A stretch of 64,000 bases of DNA, taken from assembly GCF_009708175.1 (NCBI RefSeq), contig NZ_WMBB01000003.1, positions 496,001 through 560,000 of the forward strand. Reading direction: 5' to 3'. Both the position numbers and the translations under genes were made by a program. Positions 41,057 to 50,200 of this stretch are shown piece after piece (position 1 is the first letter of the stretch; the number at the start of each line of letters is the position of its first letter). The notes beneath the pieces are model-generated. The model saw only the letters and a program-made list of their open reading frames with translations, made no database searches and was not told the origin of the DNA. This DNA is from Nocardia aurantiaca (GTDB lineage Bacteria > Actinomycetota > Actinomycetes > Mycobacteriales > Mycobacteriaceae).

Positions 41057-41803
41057 GTGAACGGTTGGACCCTGTCCCAGCGTGCCCTGGCGATCGCCGC
41101 CCTCACCGCCACGGCAGTCCTCGGCGCGACATCCACGGCCACCGCCGACGAGCCGACGCCGCCCGCCGCGAACGGCCTCGACCAGCTCACCCGGGCCGTC
41201 GGCGACGACGCGGCGGGCAGGACCGCGGTCGCCGACATCGCCAAGGCCGCCCAGTTGGTCGCCGCCGCGAAGCTGGAAAACGTTCAGTTCACGCCGTTCT
41301 CGTACCTGGCGCCCACCCTCGGCTGCGGATTCAACATGCCGTTCAGCCTCACCTCGGCCCTGGCCGTCACCGGTGTCACCGGCCCGAACGCCTCGGTGGC
41401 GCTGCCGCCGGGCAATGTCAGCTTCCAGGCCATGGTGCAGCAGAACGGTTTTCCGATCGCCTCCGGTCTGACCGTCGCCTGGCTGAACGTCAACAACGGC
41501 CGCGGCGGCGTCACGCCGCTCGACGACCGGACCGAGTACAACCTCCCCTCGCTGACCAAGACCGTGGACGCCGGCGCGGGCACGGTCGTCGCCTCGCTGT
41601 GGGGAACCATCGACTACCCGGGGGCGCGCTGCGTGGTGCTGCCCACCGTCGGCCTGTTCACCGTGTCCGACACCGCACCCGCCCAGCAGGCCGCCCCGGA
41701 CGCACCGAATGCCTCGACCCCGACCACCTCGCCCGCACCGACGACTCGGGCGCAGACTCCCGATGTCTCCGCCGACTCCGGTTCCGGCGGCGCCGCCAAC
41801 TGA
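41057..41803 (+). CDS. Secreted protein with Thr/Pro-rich C-terminus
   Basis: A 248-residue protein from GTG 41057 (AGGAG 8 nt upstream). The signal peptide runs to about residue 32 (LSQRALAIAALTATAVLGATSTATADEP). The mature part has two Cys in a beta-rich domain (APTLGCGFNMPFSL, YPGARCVVLPTVGLFTV), which probably form a disulfide. A low-complexity tail follows (STPTTSPAPTTRAQTPD). Homologues occur in Nocardia and Rhodococcus as unnamed secreted proteins (recalled, not searched). A strong terminator follows. Confidence 0.78.
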   Translation: MNGWTLSQRALAIAALTATAVLGATSTATADEPTPPAANGLDQLTRAVGDDAAGRTAVADIAKAAQLVAAAKLENVQFTPFSYLAPTLGCGFNMPFSLTSALAVTGVTGPNASVALPPGNVSFQAMVQQNGFPIASGLTVAWLNVNNGRGGVTPLDDRTEYNLPSLTKTVDAGAGTVVASLWGTIDYPGARCVVLPTVGLFTVSDTAPAQQAAPDAPNASTPTTSPAPTTRAQTPDVSADSGSGGAAN

Positions 41804-41815
41804 TTCCCGAAAACG

Positions 41816-41848
41816 CGACGCCCGCACCCGTTTCGGGTGCGGGCGTCG
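41816..41848 (+). terminator. Terminator after the secreted protein gene
   Basis: CGACGCCCGCACCCG (41816-41830) pairs perfectly with CGGGTGCGGGCGTCG (41834-41848) around TTT, a 15-bp stem starting 13 nt after the stop codon. Confidence 0.88.
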
Positions 41849-42122
41849 GTCGTTCTCGGCGACCGTACAAGTCCTCAGGTCACCCCGGCATTCTGGGATC
41901 CACGGCCACCGCGCGGATTCCGGCCGAGAACACCGCGGATCGGCCGCGTCCCGCGATGTCCACCCAGCGCGCAACCCGGATCGCGGTGCGCTGCAACGGC
42001 TCACTGACTACTTCTAGGAAGACCGCAGGCCGTTTCCGAACTTTGTGCCCCAGCACATTTCGTCGAACATTCTGCTGCCCAGCGGCATGCCGGAATGACC
42101 CGGAATGACGAGGGGCTCGCGC
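41849..42122. other. Intergenic region between convergent genes
   Basis: About 270 nt between the terminator at 41848 and the end of the helicase gene at 42123. No gene, repeat or further hairpin seen. Confidence 0.4.
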
Positions 42123-43910
42123 TCAGAAGCGCGGTTTGCGGCGGTTGTCGGGCCGCTTGCCCTCACGCCGGGGCGCGCGGCTCATCGGGCGCATTCCGGG
42201 CGGGCCCTGGTCCAGCTGCAGGTCGATGAGCTGACCGCTGATCCGGGTGCGGCTCAGCGCATTCAGCGTTTCCTTGGACAGGTCGGCGGGCAGCTCCACC
42301 AGCGAGTGGTCGGGCCGGATGCTGATGTGCCCGAAGTCGCTGCGGCGCAGGCCGCCCTCGTTGGCGATGGCGCCCACGATCGCGCCCGGCGCGACCTTGT
42401 GCCGCTTGCCGACCGAGATCCGGTAGGTCACCAGCTCCGCACCGGTCTGGCGGTGGCGGGACGGTTCGCGGTGTTCCCGCGGGCCACGCTCGTCGAAGGA
42501 GCGCGGGGCTCGTTCGCGGTCGCGACGCGGCCGCTCGGCGGGCTCCGGCTCGGGCTCCATGAAGAAGTTGTCGCCGTCGTGGCCACCCACCGCGAGCGCC
42601 GCGGCGATGTCCACCAGCGGAATGTTGTGCTCGCGCTCGTACTCTTCGATGAGCTTGCGGAACAGCGGCAGGTTGGCCGAGTTCAGGTTCTCGGTGATGG
42701 CGTCGTGGAACTTCATGACACGCTGGGCGTTCACGTCCTCGACACTGGGCAGCTGCATCTCGGTGACCTGTTGGCGGGTGGCGCGCTCGATGGCGTCGAG
42801 CAGGCGGCGCTCGCGCGGGGCCACGAACAGCAGCGCCTCACCGGTGCGGCCCGCGCGACCGGTGCGGCCGATGCGGTGCACGTAGGACTCGGTGTCGTGC
42901 GGGATGTCGTAGTTGACGACGTGCGAGATGCGTTCCACGTCCAGGCCGCGCGCGGCCACGTCGGTGGCGACCAGGATGTCGAGCACCCCGGACTTGAGCT
43001 GGCCGATGGTGCGCTCACGCTGCGCCTGCGCGATGTCGCCGTTGATGGCGGCCGCGGAATACCCACGCGCGCGCAGCTTTTCGGCCAGCTCCTCAGTGGC
43101 TTGCTTGGTGCGCACGAAAATAATCATGGCCTCGAAGGATTCGACCTCGAGGATTCGGGTCAGCGCGTCGAGCTTGCGCTGATAGGACACCAGCACCCAG
43201 CGCTGGGAGATGTTGGTGTTGGTGGCCGTCTTCGCCTTGACGGTGATCTCGATCGGGTTCTTCAGGTACTGCTTGGAGATCTTGCGGATGGCCGGCGGCA
43301 TGGTCGCCGAGAACAGCGCCACCTGCTTCTCATCGGGAGTGTCGGCGAGGATGCGCTCGACATCGTCCTGGAAGCCCATCTTGAGCATCTCGTCGGCCTC
43401 GTCCAGCACCAGATACTGCAGCTGCGACAGGTCCAGGGTGCCGCGCTCGAGGTGGTCGATGACGCGCCCCGGCGTGCCGACGACGACCTGCGCGCCCCGC
43501 TTGAGGCCCGACAGCTGCACCGCGTAGTTCTGGCCGCCGTAGATGGGCAGCACGTGCAGGCCGGGCATGTGCACCGAGTATCGGCCGAACGCCTCGGCGA
43601 CCTGGATGGCCAGCTCGCGGGTCGGGGCCAGGACCAGGGCCTTCGGCGCCTTGCCCTGCATCTCGATACCCATCAGGATCGGGATGGCGAAGGCGGCGGT
43701 CTTGCCGGTACCGGTCTGGGCCAGGCCCACCACGTCCGCGCCGTCCAGCAACGGCGGAATAGTCGCCGCCTGAATGGGCGACGGCGATTCGTAGCCGACA
43801 TCGGCGATGGCCCGCAGGATGCGGTCATCGATGCCCAGATCGGCGAAGGACGGGCCGGAAACGTCCCTCTCGTCGTCAGTGGGAGCGCTGTCGGCCGGTG
43901 AGGTACTCAT
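42123..43910 (-). CDS. deaD: DEAD-box RNA helicase, DeaD/CsdA type
   Basis: A 595-residue cold-shock-type RNA helicase. Motifs in order: Q motif SPIQAATIP, AQTGTGKT, APTRELA, DEAD (VLDEADEML), SAT (LFSATMPP), VATDVAARGLD and HRIGRTGRAGR, all intact. A charged linker with RDRERAPRS leads to the C-terminal DbpA-like RNA-binding domain (YRISVGKRHKVAPGAIVGAIANEGGL). It unwinds structured RNA, for example in ribosome assembly or mRNA turnover. The gene lies in the same neighbourhood as an Rv1251c-like gene, as in M. tuberculosis (recalled synteny). Confidence 0.96.
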   Translation of the reverse strand: MSTSPADSAPTDDERDVSGPSFADLGIDDRILRAIADVGYESPSPIQAATIPPLLDGADVVGLAQTGTGKTAAFAIPILMGIEMQGKAPKALVLAPTRELAIQVAEAFGRYSVHMPGLHVLPIYGGQNYAVQLSGLKRGAQVVVGTPGRVIDHLERGTLDLSQLQYLVLDEADEMLKMGFQDDVERILADTPDEKQVALFSATMPPAIRKISKQYLKNPIEITVKAKTATNTNISQRWVLVSYQRKLDALTRILEVESFEAMIIFVRTKQATEELAEKLRARGYSAAAINGDIAQAQRERTIGQLKSGVLDILVATDVAARGLDVERISHVVNYDIPHDTESYVHRIGRTGRAGRTGEALLFVAPRERRLLDAIERATRQQVTEMQLPSVEDVNAQRVMKFHDAITENLNSANLPLFRKLIEEYEREHNIPLVDIAAALAVGGHDGDNFFMEPEPEPAERPRRDRERAPRSFDERGPREHREPSRHRQTGAELVTYRISVGKRHKVAPGAIVGAIANEGGLRRSDFGHISIRPDHSLVELPADLSKETLNALSRTRISGQLIDLQLDQGPPGMRPMSRAPRREGKRPDNRRKPRF

Positions 43911-43972
43911 TGCCAGGGATTTTACTGCCTGCTAGCTGCGGGCTTGACCATCGGGTGAATACCCTGGGGGTC

Positions 43973-44986
43973 GTGCAACCGGACAACCCGCCCGCGCCCT
44001 CCGTCCCGACGCCCTCGAGTTCCCCGTCCGGACCCGGAAATACCGAACCGGCTCCCGTCCGCAATTACGTCACCGCAACCCTGGCCACCCCCGATGCGGG
44101 CAGCTCCGGAGCAGTGGCGATGGCCGTGCACGAACCGGCCGCGGCGACGGGGCTGCCCACCGGCACCGAGGCCGCCGGGTCGGTGGACATGGCGGTGGTG
44201 CAGTTCGATCCGTACACCGACACCGTGGCCAATCTCACCGCCCTGCGCGCGAAGGTCAAGTCGGCCAGCGAACTCGGAGCGAAGGTGGTGGTGGCGCCGG
44301 AATATTCGATGTTCGCCACCAAGCGCCTGGACGAGCGGGTGCTGGCCGCCGCGGAACCGCTGACCGGACCGTTTGTCACCGGATTGCGCGGTATCGCAGC
44401 GGAATTCGGCGTGTACGTGGTCGCGGGGGTGGTCGAGACCGGCGGCCCCGACGAGCCCGCCGGGCAGGTCTACAACACCCTCGTCGCCGCCTCGCCCGAT
44501 GCCGAGTTCGCGGCCGTCTACCGCAAGGTGCATCTCTACGACGCCTTCGGCTCTCGCGAATCCGATCTGCTCATCGCCGGCCCCCTGGAGCAGTCGCAGA
44601 CCTTCACCGTGGACGGCGTGGTGTTCGGCATGCAGACCTGCTTCGATCTGCGCTTCCCCGAAGGCATTCGCCGCCTGGCCGCCGCGGGTGCGCACGTGCT
44701 GCTGCTGCCCGCCCAATGGATTCCCGGTCCTGGCAAGGTGGATCAGTGGACGACGCTGCTGCGCGCCCGGGCCATCGAGAACACCATGTACGTGGCCGCC
44801 GCCGACCAGGCCGCTCCCCGCGGCTCCGGCACGTCGATGATCGTCTCCCCCACCGGCGCGGTGCTGGCCGAGCTCGGCGACCAGCCGGGCATCGCCACCG
44901 CCCACGTGGATCTGCGCCATCTCGCCGAGGTCCGCGCCACCAATCCGAGCCTCGCGCTGCGCCGGTACACGATCCGCGGAGAGTAG
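43973..44986 (+). CDS. Nitrilase-superfamily carbon-nitrogen hydrolase
   Basis: A predicted amidase with the complete catalytic triad: Glu in VAPEYSMF, Lys in YRKVHLYDAFG, Cys in QTCFDLRFPE. About 265 residues of nitrilase domain begin at VDMAVVQFDPYTDTV. The preceding 70 residues are Pro/Ser-rich and likely disordered. GTG 43973 is a guess with GGGGG nearby; a start closer to the domain is possible. It hydrolyses an amide or carbamoyl compound in the cytoplasm. Divergent from deaD. Confidence 0.85.
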   Translation: MQPDNPPAPSVPTPSSSPSGPGNTEPAPVRNYVTATLATPDAGSSGAVAMAVHEPAAATGLPTGTEAAGSVDMAVVQFDPYTDTVANLTALRAKVKSASELGAKVVVAPEYSMFATKRLDERVLAAAEPLTGPFVTGLRGIAAEFGVYVVAGVVETGGPDEPAGQVYNTLVAASPDAEFAAVYRKVHLYDAFGSRESDLLIAGPLEQSQTFTVDGVVFGMQTCFDLRFPEGIRRLAAAGAHVLLLPAQWIPGPGKVDQWTTLLRARAIENTMYVAAADQAAPRGSGTSMIVSPTGAVLAELGDQPGIATAHVDLRHLAEVRATNPSLALRRYTIRGE

Positions 44987-44997
44987 GGACGCCCAGA

Positions 44998-45181
44998 GGT
45001 TCGCGGTCACGAGCCAAGCGGAACGCTCGATCCTGGACCGCGGCTCGATAGACCTCCGCCTCGGCCTCCGCGTCGGCGCGGGGCGCGGACGGCTCCGTAG
45101 ACCCGTGACTCGGGAGCTGAGGAGCGGAGAATCGAGACCTCGGGCTCGCGAACCCGCCCCGGAGCCGAGCGGAGGGGCAAA
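44998..45181 (+). repeat. Structured leader repeat, copy B (before 45182)
   Basis: Outer arms GGTTCGCG (44998-45005) and CGCGAACC (45148-45155). Inner helix CTCGAT (45026-45031) with ATCGAG before GACC. The tail CGCCCCGGAGCCGAGCGGAG, then GGGCAAA, runs directly into ATG 45182 and provides its ribosome binding site. The longest copy, with an internal duplication of the TCGATAGACC-type segment. Confidence 0.72.
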
Positions 45182-45841
45182 ATGGACGAAGCGATGTTCT
45201 ATCCGGATCGGGAGGCTGCCGGGCGCGCGCTGGGTGGGGCACTGGTGCACCTGCGCGCGGCGGATCCTGTGGTGCTGGCGCTGCCCCGGGGCGGGGTGCC
45301 GGTGGCCGTGGCAGTGCGGGAAGTCATCGGCGGGGATCTGGATGTGCTGCTGGTCCGCAAGCTCGGAGTGCCGTGGCACCCGGAGTTGGCCATGGGAGCC
45401 ATCGGCGAGGATGACGTCCGGGTATTGAATGACGACGTCATGTGGCAGACCGGAGTGACGGCGGAACAGCTGGCGGACATCGAGGCCGTCGAGCGGGCCG
45501 AGCTGGAGCGTCGGCGGCGGGTGCTGCGGACGGATCCGCCGCTCGCGCTGAAGGACCGGACCGTGGTGATCGTGGACGACGGCATGGCGACCGGTGCGAC
45601 CATGGCCGCGGGGTGCGAGATCGCGCGACTGCACGAGCCGCGCCGGGTGGTGGCGGCGGTGCCGGTGTCATCGGTCGAAGCGCTGCACCGGATCCGGTCG
45701 ATCGCCGATGAGGTGGTGTGCCCGCTGGTACCGCGATCCCTCGGCGGGGTGGGCGGGGCGTACCGGGATTTCCATCAGCTCACCGACCAGGAAGTGGTGG
45801 AGTTGTTGCACCCCACCGCTTCCCGGGATGCGGATCAGTGA
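45182..45841 (+). CDS. Phosphoribosyltransferase
   Basis: A 219-residue type I PRTase. The PRPP-binding motif is VVIVDDGMATGATMAA (about residues 122-138), and VVLALPRGGVPVA precedes it; DVLLVRKLGVPWHPELAMGAIG is typical of the predicted 'phosphoribosyltransferase' group found alone or fused to dienelactone-hydrolase-type domains. It has no clear base specificity. ATG 45182 directly follows the leader repeat's GGAGGGG. Its 3' end overlaps the convergent small gene by 7 nt. Confidence 0.85.
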   Translation: MDEAMFYPDREAAGRALGGALVHLRAADPVVLALPRGGVPVAVAVREVIGGDLDVLLVRKLGVPWHPELAMGAIGEDDVRVLNDDVMWQTGVTAEQLADIEAVERAELERRRRVLRTDPPLALKDRTVVIVDDGMATGATMAAGCEIARLHEPRRVVAAVPVSSVEALHRIRSIADEVVCPLVPRSLGGVGGAYRDFHQLTDQEVVELLHPTASRDADQ

Positions 45842-45999
45842 ACCTCGGTGATGCCCTTGCGGTGTCGCTGCGCGAGGCCGGCGTAGAAACTCGGATCGGT
45901 CTCGACCCACGGCTCGGCGGGGGTGCCTTCGAGCGGCTTCCGCACCTGGGCGGGCGAGCCCGCGGCCGGCACATCGTCGCCACGGAGCACGCCCTTCAC
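45835..45999 (-). CDS. Small hypothetical protein
   Basis: A 54-residue frame from GTG 45999 with GAGGG 8 nt upstream, 10 nt after the lipase gene stop. It begins VKGVLRGDDVPAAG and continues VRKPLEGTPAEPWVETDPSFYAGLAQRHRKGITEVH, a coherent polar sequence. It overlaps the end of the phosphoribosyltransferase gene by 7 nt on the other strand. No family recognised. Probably cotranscribed with the lipase. Confidence 0.5.
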   Translation of the reverse strand: MKGVLRGDDVPAAGSPAQVRKPLEGTPAEPWVETDPSFYAGLAQRHRKGITEVH

Positions 46000-46009
46000 C
46001 GCGACGCCC

Positions 46010-46732
46010 TCAGGCCAGGGAACGAGCGTGCACGAAATCGACGATCTCGGCGGTGACCTCGGCGTGCACGGGCTCGTGCAGCAGGTCGTGCCCGGCATTG
46101 GGGTAGGTGTGCAATCGCGCGCCGACCTGCGCCGACCAGTCCCGCACCGGATCGACGGGGGCGCGGCGATCGTCCGCGCCGTGCACGATCAGCACCGGCA
46201 GGCCCTCGGGTAGCCGGGGGCCCGGCCAGTCCGACTCCTGCTCGGTCGCCAGCGCGGCCCGCGATCGGGAACCGCCTTGCGCGCGTGCGCGATTCGGGGC
46301 CTCGGCGCCGCGGGCGGACCTGGGCGACCTGCCCTCCAGCACCGCCTCGGGCGTCCCGCACAGCACGAGCCCGGCGAACTCGCCCGGCTCGGCCTCGCGG
46401 AGCACGGCCAGGGTGGTGGCCGCACCCAGCGAATGGCCCATCAGGAAGAGCGTGGAATTCGCGTGCGCGCGCACCTGATCCAGGAACAGCCGAGCATCGG
46501 CGGCGAGTTCGTAGATGGTGCCCGGACGCTCCGGGTCCCCTTCGCTGAGACCGTGCCCGGAGGTGTCCAAGGCCCACAGTTCGATGCCGTGGGCGGCGAG
46601 CGCCCGAGCGAACCGGTGGTAGTGCGCGCTGTGCTGCCCGATCCCGGGTAAGAAAGCCAGGACAGCCTGCGCATTGTCGAGCTGCCATCGGCGGTAGTGA
46701 AGGCGGCCGCGAGCGCCCGCGAGGTAGAGCAT
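46010..46732 (-). CDS. Alpha/beta hydrolase, monoacylglycerol lipase-like
   Basis: A 240-residue serine hydrolase: LAFLPGIGQHSAHYHRFARALAAHGIELWALDTSGHGLSEGD is the lipase HG and oxyanion region, GHSLGAATT holds the nucleophile, GADDRRAPVDP the Asp and NAGHDLLHEP the His. It is shorter than usual monoacylglycerol lipases: the cap region after the nucleophile is replaced by a basic low-complexity stretch (RSPRSARGAEAPNRARAQGG). No signal peptide. Probably cleaves glycerides or other esters in the cytoplasm. Confidence 0.87.
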   Translation of the reverse strand: MLYLAGARGRLHYRRWQLDNAQAVLAFLPGIGQHSAHYHRFARALAAHGIELWALDTSGHGLSEGDPERPGTIYELAADARLFLDQVRAHANSTLFLMGHSLGAATTLAVLREAEPGEFAGLVLCGTPEAVLEGRSPRSARGAEAPNRARAQGGSRSRAALATEQESDWPGPRLPEGLPVLIVHGADDRRAPVDPVRDWSAQVGARLHTYPNAGHDLLHEPVHAEVTAEIVDFVHARSLA

Positions 46733-47238
46733 CGGCAGATTGTGACAGACCCGGACGCGTTACGGGGGCACTCGGAACAAGCGACTGGCGAGTAATTACC
46801 GACGTTGCCGAACGGCGGCGCGGAGTAGGTGCGGCCCAGGGCGTCGAAACTGCCGCGATAGCAGGACGGTGACCCGACCGGGGTGCGGACAGCGCCGAGT
46901 TCGGACAGCTCGGTTCGCCGTTGTGCGCCGGGGCCGTTTCCTCGCCCTCCGACAAGGGGCGACACGCCGGAATGGCGAGGCGATTTGGGGCGTATGACCG
47001 GGCCTCGAGCCGCCGCCGGCGGAATCTGTGCGCGCGAGTCGCGTTGTCTCCCAACATCGCCCGCACACGCGTGCTGACGTGGGCGAGTCGCGGCGTGTCC
47101 GAACCGGCGCGCGGGCCGCACCTGGCGGCACATCTCACCGCCCGCAATCATTACGCTATGCCCGACTCGGCCACGTGATGAACGACCCCCGCCGGGTGCG
47201 GGTGTCGGCGGAGGAGAGGCGCAGGAGGGCCGCGATTG
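46733..47238. other. Divergent intergenic region without a gene
   Basis: 506 nt between the lipase and the RecB/helicase-like gene. No frame with a start site and conserved sequence was found; base composition is high-GC. It should hold both promoters. Confidence 0.4.
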
Positions 47239-50200
47239 ATGCTGTTCGGTGATCGTGTCGTGTGCAGCACCGGTGACCTGGTGGCGGCGGCGCGTTGTGA
47301 GTTCGCGCTGCTGCGCGCACTCGACGCCGAACTGGGACTGGTGACACCGGTCGAGTTCCCGTCGCCCGGCACGCTCACGCGCACCCCCGGCCCGGCCGTC
47401 GAACACCGCCTCGCCGATCTGCGCGACCGCTACGGTACGGACGTCACCCGCATCCGCCTGTCCGGGCCCGCGGCCGACGCGCTCGCCACCGGCGCGCTGT
47501 TCTCCGAGGACCTGCGCGAGCAGGCGCTGGCCGGACTGCGCGACGCCCACCATCAGACGCTGACCGCCCTGCGGGCGGACGCGGAGGCCGTCGCCGGCGG
47601 CGTGATGTTCGACGGTGACTTCGTGGCCCGGTGCGAGTTCCTGGTGCGCGATCACGCGCCCGAGGGACACGATTATCTCGTGGCCGGGGTGGCCGGACGG
47701 CGGGGCGGGATCGCGACCCTGCTGGGACTGGCCGCGGCGGCGGAGGCCCTGCGGCGCAATGGATTCCGAGCCGCACCGCTGGCGCGGGTATGGGAGGACG
47801 GGGTCGCGGTCACCTACACGCTGGCCGACATGGCGGTGGTGTACCAGGCGCGGCGGGCCCGGCTGAACCTCATCGTCGACACCAAGCTCGGCGAGCTGCT
47901 TCCGGTGCAGTGGGGAGACCGGCGCTATCTGGCCTGCGGCCACTGCCCCACCTGCACGGCCGAGCTCGAGGCCCGCCGCGACCTGCTGCTGGTGGCCGGC
48001 ATGCGCCCGGCCACCCGCGCCCATCTGCGCGACGCCGGCATCACCACGCTGGACCGGCTGGCCGTCGCCGACGCCGCCGTCACCGGCATTCCGGCCACCA
48101 CCCTGACCACGCTGCGCCGCCAGGCCGAGGTCCAGATCCTGCGCGAGCGCACCGGCCGTCCGGTGCACGCCCTCATCGATCCGGCCGCCCTCGCCGCACT
48201 CCCCGCGCCGACCCGGGGCGATCTGTTCGTGTCCGTCACCGCTGCCGTTGCTCCCGAGAGCGGCGAGTTCCCGCGTGCGGCGACCGGAATCGTCCGTCCG
48301 GCAGGCGATCTGACCGTGCAGATCAGCACCCTCGCGCTACCCGATCAGCGGCAGGCGGATCACGGCGGCATGCCGGCGCACCGGCTGCTCGAAACCTCCT
48401 CCGCGCCAGTGATATCCGGTTCCGAAACGACGGAATCGGCCGAAGGAGAACACGTCGCCGAACAGCGCGGCAGCGCCGCGGTCGCGACCTTCGAGCAGGG
48501 CCCCGGGGTGAGCACGGTCGCGCTGGGGTTCGTTCCCGCGCCCGCGTCGCCGAAACCCGAGCGCACCTTCGTCATCCGAGCCGACGACCGGGACCCGCTC
48601 GGGCGCGGCACGATCACCCGCCGCCGCGATGACGCGGACGCGCTGCTGGATTTCCTGATGGAACGGCAGCGCGAATGCCCCGACCTGCGAATCCATCACT
48701 ACCGCGGCGCTCTGCGCGAACTCCTGGACGCCATCGGCGAACGTGATTGCGAGGGTGAGGACGTGGTGGCCGAACTGCTCCCCGCCCTGGTCGATCTGTA
48801 CCCGGTGGTGCGGGCCGCCCTGGTCGTCGGTGAGCGGTCCTATGACCTGCACCAGCTGCCGCCCAATCAGGAGGAGAACGACGGCGGCGCGGAAGCCGTA
48901 CTACGACTGCGAGATTGGCTACTGGAGCTGGCCGCACAGCATGGGGTCCGGCCGAGCCGACGGTGGTGCTACGACTACGCCGAGACCGGACCCGACGAAA
49001 TCGAGGCGGCGCTACGGGAATTCGCCGAGAGCGACGGCGCGCAGCGCGGCCCGGCGCAGGAGGCGGCCGGGCTCACGGCCGCCGCCCTGGGCTATCACCG
49101 GCGCGAGCGGCGGCCGCTGCGCTGGGCGCACGACGACCGCCTCGACCACCCGGTCGCCGAATGGGCCGACACCGCGGGCGTTCTCGTCGCGGACTCCGGT
49201 TCGGTGGACACCGACTGGCACAGCACCGGGCAGCGGCCCATGCGGCGCTACCTGACCCTCACCGGGCGGCTCGGGACCGGCAACGCGCCGCCACCCGGTA
49301 CCCCGGTTCTCGCCCTCTACGACCGTCCCGCCCCGGGCATGACCGTCGCCCCGGGCCTGCGCGCTACCACGTATGCCACCGTCCTCGGCTGCGCGCTGGA
49401 CACCAATTTCGAGGATGTCGTGCGTGTGGTCGAAATGCTGCCGGAGGGCTGTGAACCCTACGGCGAGCTGCCCTCCGCCATCGCACCCTGCCCGCCGGAC
49501 CACGACGTCCATCTCGCGGAAGCATTGGAGGACACCGCATATCAGCTGCTGGTGACCCTTCCTCAGGTGCCCGAGACGGCCGTCTTCGACATCCTCTGCC
49601 GCCGCCCGCCCCGGCTGCGCGCGGGCGCGGCGCTGCCCGAGGTGTTCGGCGACCACGCCGCCGCGGTCACCGCGGCCGTGCTGGACCTCGACAATTCCTA
49701 TGTGGCCGTGCAGGGTCCGCCCGGCACCGGCAAGACCGACGCCACCGCGCGGGCCGTGGAACGGCTCGTCACCCGATACCGCTGGCGGGTCGGCGTGGTG
49801 GCGCGCTCGCACCAGGTGGTCGAACACGTGCTCGACGCCGTGGTGCGGGTAGGCGTGTTACCGGAGCTGGTGGCCAAGGCCGACAGCCGGGCGGTGGCGC
49901 CGGAATGGCTGCCCATCGAGGCGTCGCGCTATCCGCGCTTCCTCGACAATGCCGTGAACGGCTGCGTGGTCGGCGGGCTGTCGAGCGACTTCGCCGATCC
50001 CGAGCGCATCGCGCGCCACAGCCTGGACCTGCTGGTCATCGTCGACGCCGGGAAATTCCCGCTGGCCGAGGCGCTGGCGGTGGCCGTGTGCGCGCGCAAT
50101 CTGCTGCTGGTGGGCGACCCCGCGCCGCCCGCTGGGCACGGCCTGCATCCGGAGCCCATCGCTGAATCCGTGCTGGGCCGCCTACTGGGCGCGCACCGCA

